Assembly (NCBI GenBank): GCA_910584615.1
Contig: CAJUAM010000021.1
Location: forward strand, 1 to 58,590
Source: an uncultured Dorea sp.
Lineage (GTDB): Bacteria; Bacillota; Clostridia; Lachnospirales; Lachnospiraceae
Reading direction: 5' to 3'
DNA length: 58,590 nucleotides
In this document: positions 57,482 to 58,590 of the stretch, in pieces
Layout: every line of letters starts with the position of its first letter
Numbering within the stretch: position 1 is the first letter of the stretch
Position numbers and translations under genes: made by a program
Notes under the pieces: model-generated
Seen by the model: the letters and a program-made list of their open reading frames with translations, nothing else
What the model was told of the DNA's origin: nothing
The model's database searches: none

Positions 57482-58183
57482 ATGAGGAGAGAGGCTTTGT
57501 CTGAAATATTTTCCAGAACAGAATTATTGATAGGAGAAGAGAACCTGGAACGTCTGAAATGTTCGAGAATAGCAGTGTTCGGAGTCGGCGGGGTCGGCGG
57601 ATATGTAGTGGAGGCATTGGCAAGAAGCGGCGTGGGTACATTGGAACTGATTGATGCCGATGTTGTCAGTCTTAGTAATATAAACCGACAGATCATAGCT
57701 ACCAAAGAAACGGTTGGCCGTGCGAAAGTAGATGCAGCAAAAGAACGGGCACTAAAGATCAATCCGGATATTACAGTTAATATCCATAAAACTTTTTATA
57801 TGCCGGATACGTCAAACCAATTTGATTTTACACAGTATGATTATGTTGTGGATGCAATTGATACTGTGACGGGGAAAATTGCGCTGGTTATGCAGTCGAA
57901 GGAAGCAGGAACACCCGTTATTAGTTGTATGGGAGCAGGAAATAAGCTGGATGCGACGGCTTTTCAAGTGGCAGATATATACAAGACCTCAGTCTGCCCA
58001 TTGGCAAAGGTAATGAGAAGAGAGCTTAAAAAGCGGGGAGTCAGGCACTTAAAGGTTGTATATTCTCAGGAGGAGCCTCGAAAGACAGGCGGCAGAACAC
58101 CCGGAAGTATCGCGTTTGTGCCATCAGTGGCAGGATTGATCCTTGCAGGGGAAGTAGTGAAAGATATTTTGAAAGGATATTAA
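57482..58183 (+). CDS. tcdA: tRNA threonylcarbamoyladenosine dehydratase
   Basis: A 233-residue E1/ThiF-like ATP-dependent enzyme that cyclises t6A37 to ct6A in tRNAs. It begins FSRTELLIGEENLERLKCSR and has the nucleotide motif IAVFGVGGVGGYVVEALARS, LIDADVVSLSNINRQI and the catalytic-region Cys in VISCMGAGNKLDAT. Starts at ATG 57482 or TTG 57497 are possible; the latter has GAGGAGAG in front. The length is typical of TcdA. Confidence 0.93.
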   Translation: MRREALSEIFSRTELLIGEENLERLKCSRIAVFGVGGVGGYVVEALARSGVGTLELIDADVVSLSNINRQIIATKETVGRAKVDAAKERALKINPDITVNIHKTFYMPDTSNQFDFTQYDYVVDAIDTVTGKIALVMQSKEAGTPVISCMGAGNKLDATAFQVADIYKTSVCPLAKVMRRELKKRGVRHLKVVYSQEEPRKTGGRTPGSIAFVPSVAGLILAGEVVKDILKGY

Positions 58184-58268
58184 AGAGGGGAGCTCTTTTA
58201 GAGGGACAAAAGAACTTAGATTTTTTATGAAAAGGCCGATAATATAAATGTAAGGAGGTAATCAGGAT

Positions 58269-58451
58269 ATGGATATTACTACAGATATCGCGATGGCGAG
58301 TATGTCAATGAGTGCGGCAAAATTGCAGATGAACACCAGCCTGGCTGTTGCCAAAAGTGCAATGGAAACTCAGGAAGTTGCCGCGGCACAGCTTCTTGAG
58401 ATGCTTCCCAGCCCGCCTGGAGTAGGACAGTATGTTGATGTAAGGGCATAA
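58269..58451 (+). CDS. YjfB-like putative motility protein
   Basis: A 60-residue protein, MDITTDIAMASMSMSAAKLQ then a helix rich in Ala and Met and the conserved tail QLLEMLPSPPGVGQYVDVRA, which matches the YjfB family. Members are linked to motility loci in Bacillus, but no flagellar gene is present here and the role is uncertain. TAAGGAGGTAA precedes the start. A terminator follows at once. Confidence 0.85.
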   Translation: MDITTDIAMASMSMSAAKLQMNTSLAVAKSAMETQEVAAAQLLEMLPSPPGVGQYVDVRA

Positions 58452-58453
58452 AG

Positions 58454-58497
58454 AAAGGGACTGTGGTTCTGAACATATCAGAAAGCAGTCCTTTTTA
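58454..58497 (+). terminator. terminator after the YjfB-like gene
   Basis: AAAGGGACTG (58454-58463) pairs with CAGTCCTTTTT (58486-58496), with an inner TTCTGA/TCAGAA stem. The remaining 58498-58590 bases show no gene. Confidence 0.8.
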
Positions 58498-58590
58498 AAT
58501 TTTCGCATTGATATATGTTTTTTGTATTGTTCCGCTATTTTGTACCCAAGGGAGAGAGGGAGCACAAAATATAGTAGGGAGAAAAAGGAT

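Overview
The window looks like a chromosomal segment of an anaerobic, endospore-forming Clostridia, most likely a gut-type Lachnospiraceae. The grounds are a spoIIA-spoVA sporulation block, a T-box valS leader, strong AGGAGG ribosome binding sites with some TTG and GTG starts, ferredoxin-dependent metabolism, and a CD1871A-type CXXC mini-protein. I saw no rRNA, tRNA, CRISPR array or intact transposase. All family calls are by eye from motifs; no search was run.

Region 1 (1-4.5 kb) is an AT-rich patch of accessory genes and debris. It holds a GNAT acetyltransferase, a P-loop kinase-like protein, a yjdF-type riboswitch with yjdF, a 4-oxalocrotonate tautomerase, a broken toxin resembling the type III CptN/ToxN family with an RNA-antitoxin-like terminator in front, an orphan winged-helix regulator, half of a MATE transporter and the first residues of a DNA methyltransferase. 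Region 2 (4.5-9.1 kb) is a complete Bce-type peptide-antibiotic sensing and resistance module: response regulator, intramembrane-sensing kinase, ATPase and large permease, with a structured operator before the ATPase gene.

Region 3 (9.3-23.2 kb) is the most interesting part. A divergent Crp/Fnr-family regulator faces one unbroken 16-gene operon encoding a bacterial microcompartment (BMC) of unusual content. Its shell consists of two BMC-H hexamers, a BMC-P pentamer and a double-stacking BMC-T trimer. Its probable cargo is a hydantoinase/dihydropyrimidinase-type amidohydrolase and a class V PLP enzyme that carries an N-terminal module like that of EutQ and EutT. The same operon adds a four-subunit 2-oxoacid:ferredoxin oxidoreductase, a two-subunit ADP-forming acyl-CoA synthetase, two transporters (EamA, NhaC) and a translationally coupled pair that may be a split cucumopine-synthase-like protein. 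There is no aldehyde dehydrogenase, alcohol dehydrogenase or phosphotransacylase. My model (inference): a cyclic ureide or amide is imported, opened by the hydantoinase and processed by the PLP enzyme inside the shell to a 2-oxo acid. That acid leaves the shell, is oxidised to an acyl-CoA with reduction of ferredoxin, and yields ATP. A palindromic Crp/Fnr-type site centred about 41.5 bp before the predicted start of transcription fits activation by the divergent regulator.

Region 4 (23.3-34.7 kb) is mostly core: mgtC-like gene, niaR, a thioredoxin lipoprotein/CXXC mini-protein/membrane Fe-S protein set, T-box-valS, an LTA-synthase-like enzyme with a possible TIG domain, folC, a small overlapping ORF and a TPR membrane protein. 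Region 5 (34.7-39.4 kb) is spoIIAA-spoIIAB-sigF followed by a forespore-type promoter, a small membrane gene and spoVAA-AE. Region 6 (39.6-58.5 kb) holds a Na/Pi transporter, a MacB-like ABC triad, a PfoR/EIIC-like membrane protein with cobO, relQ, an SfsA-MutY fusion, hemerythrin, a PAP2/GDPD/lipid-kinase cluster, a candidate small RNA, a TetR regulator, tex, a YitT-family gene, tcdA and a YjfB-like gene.
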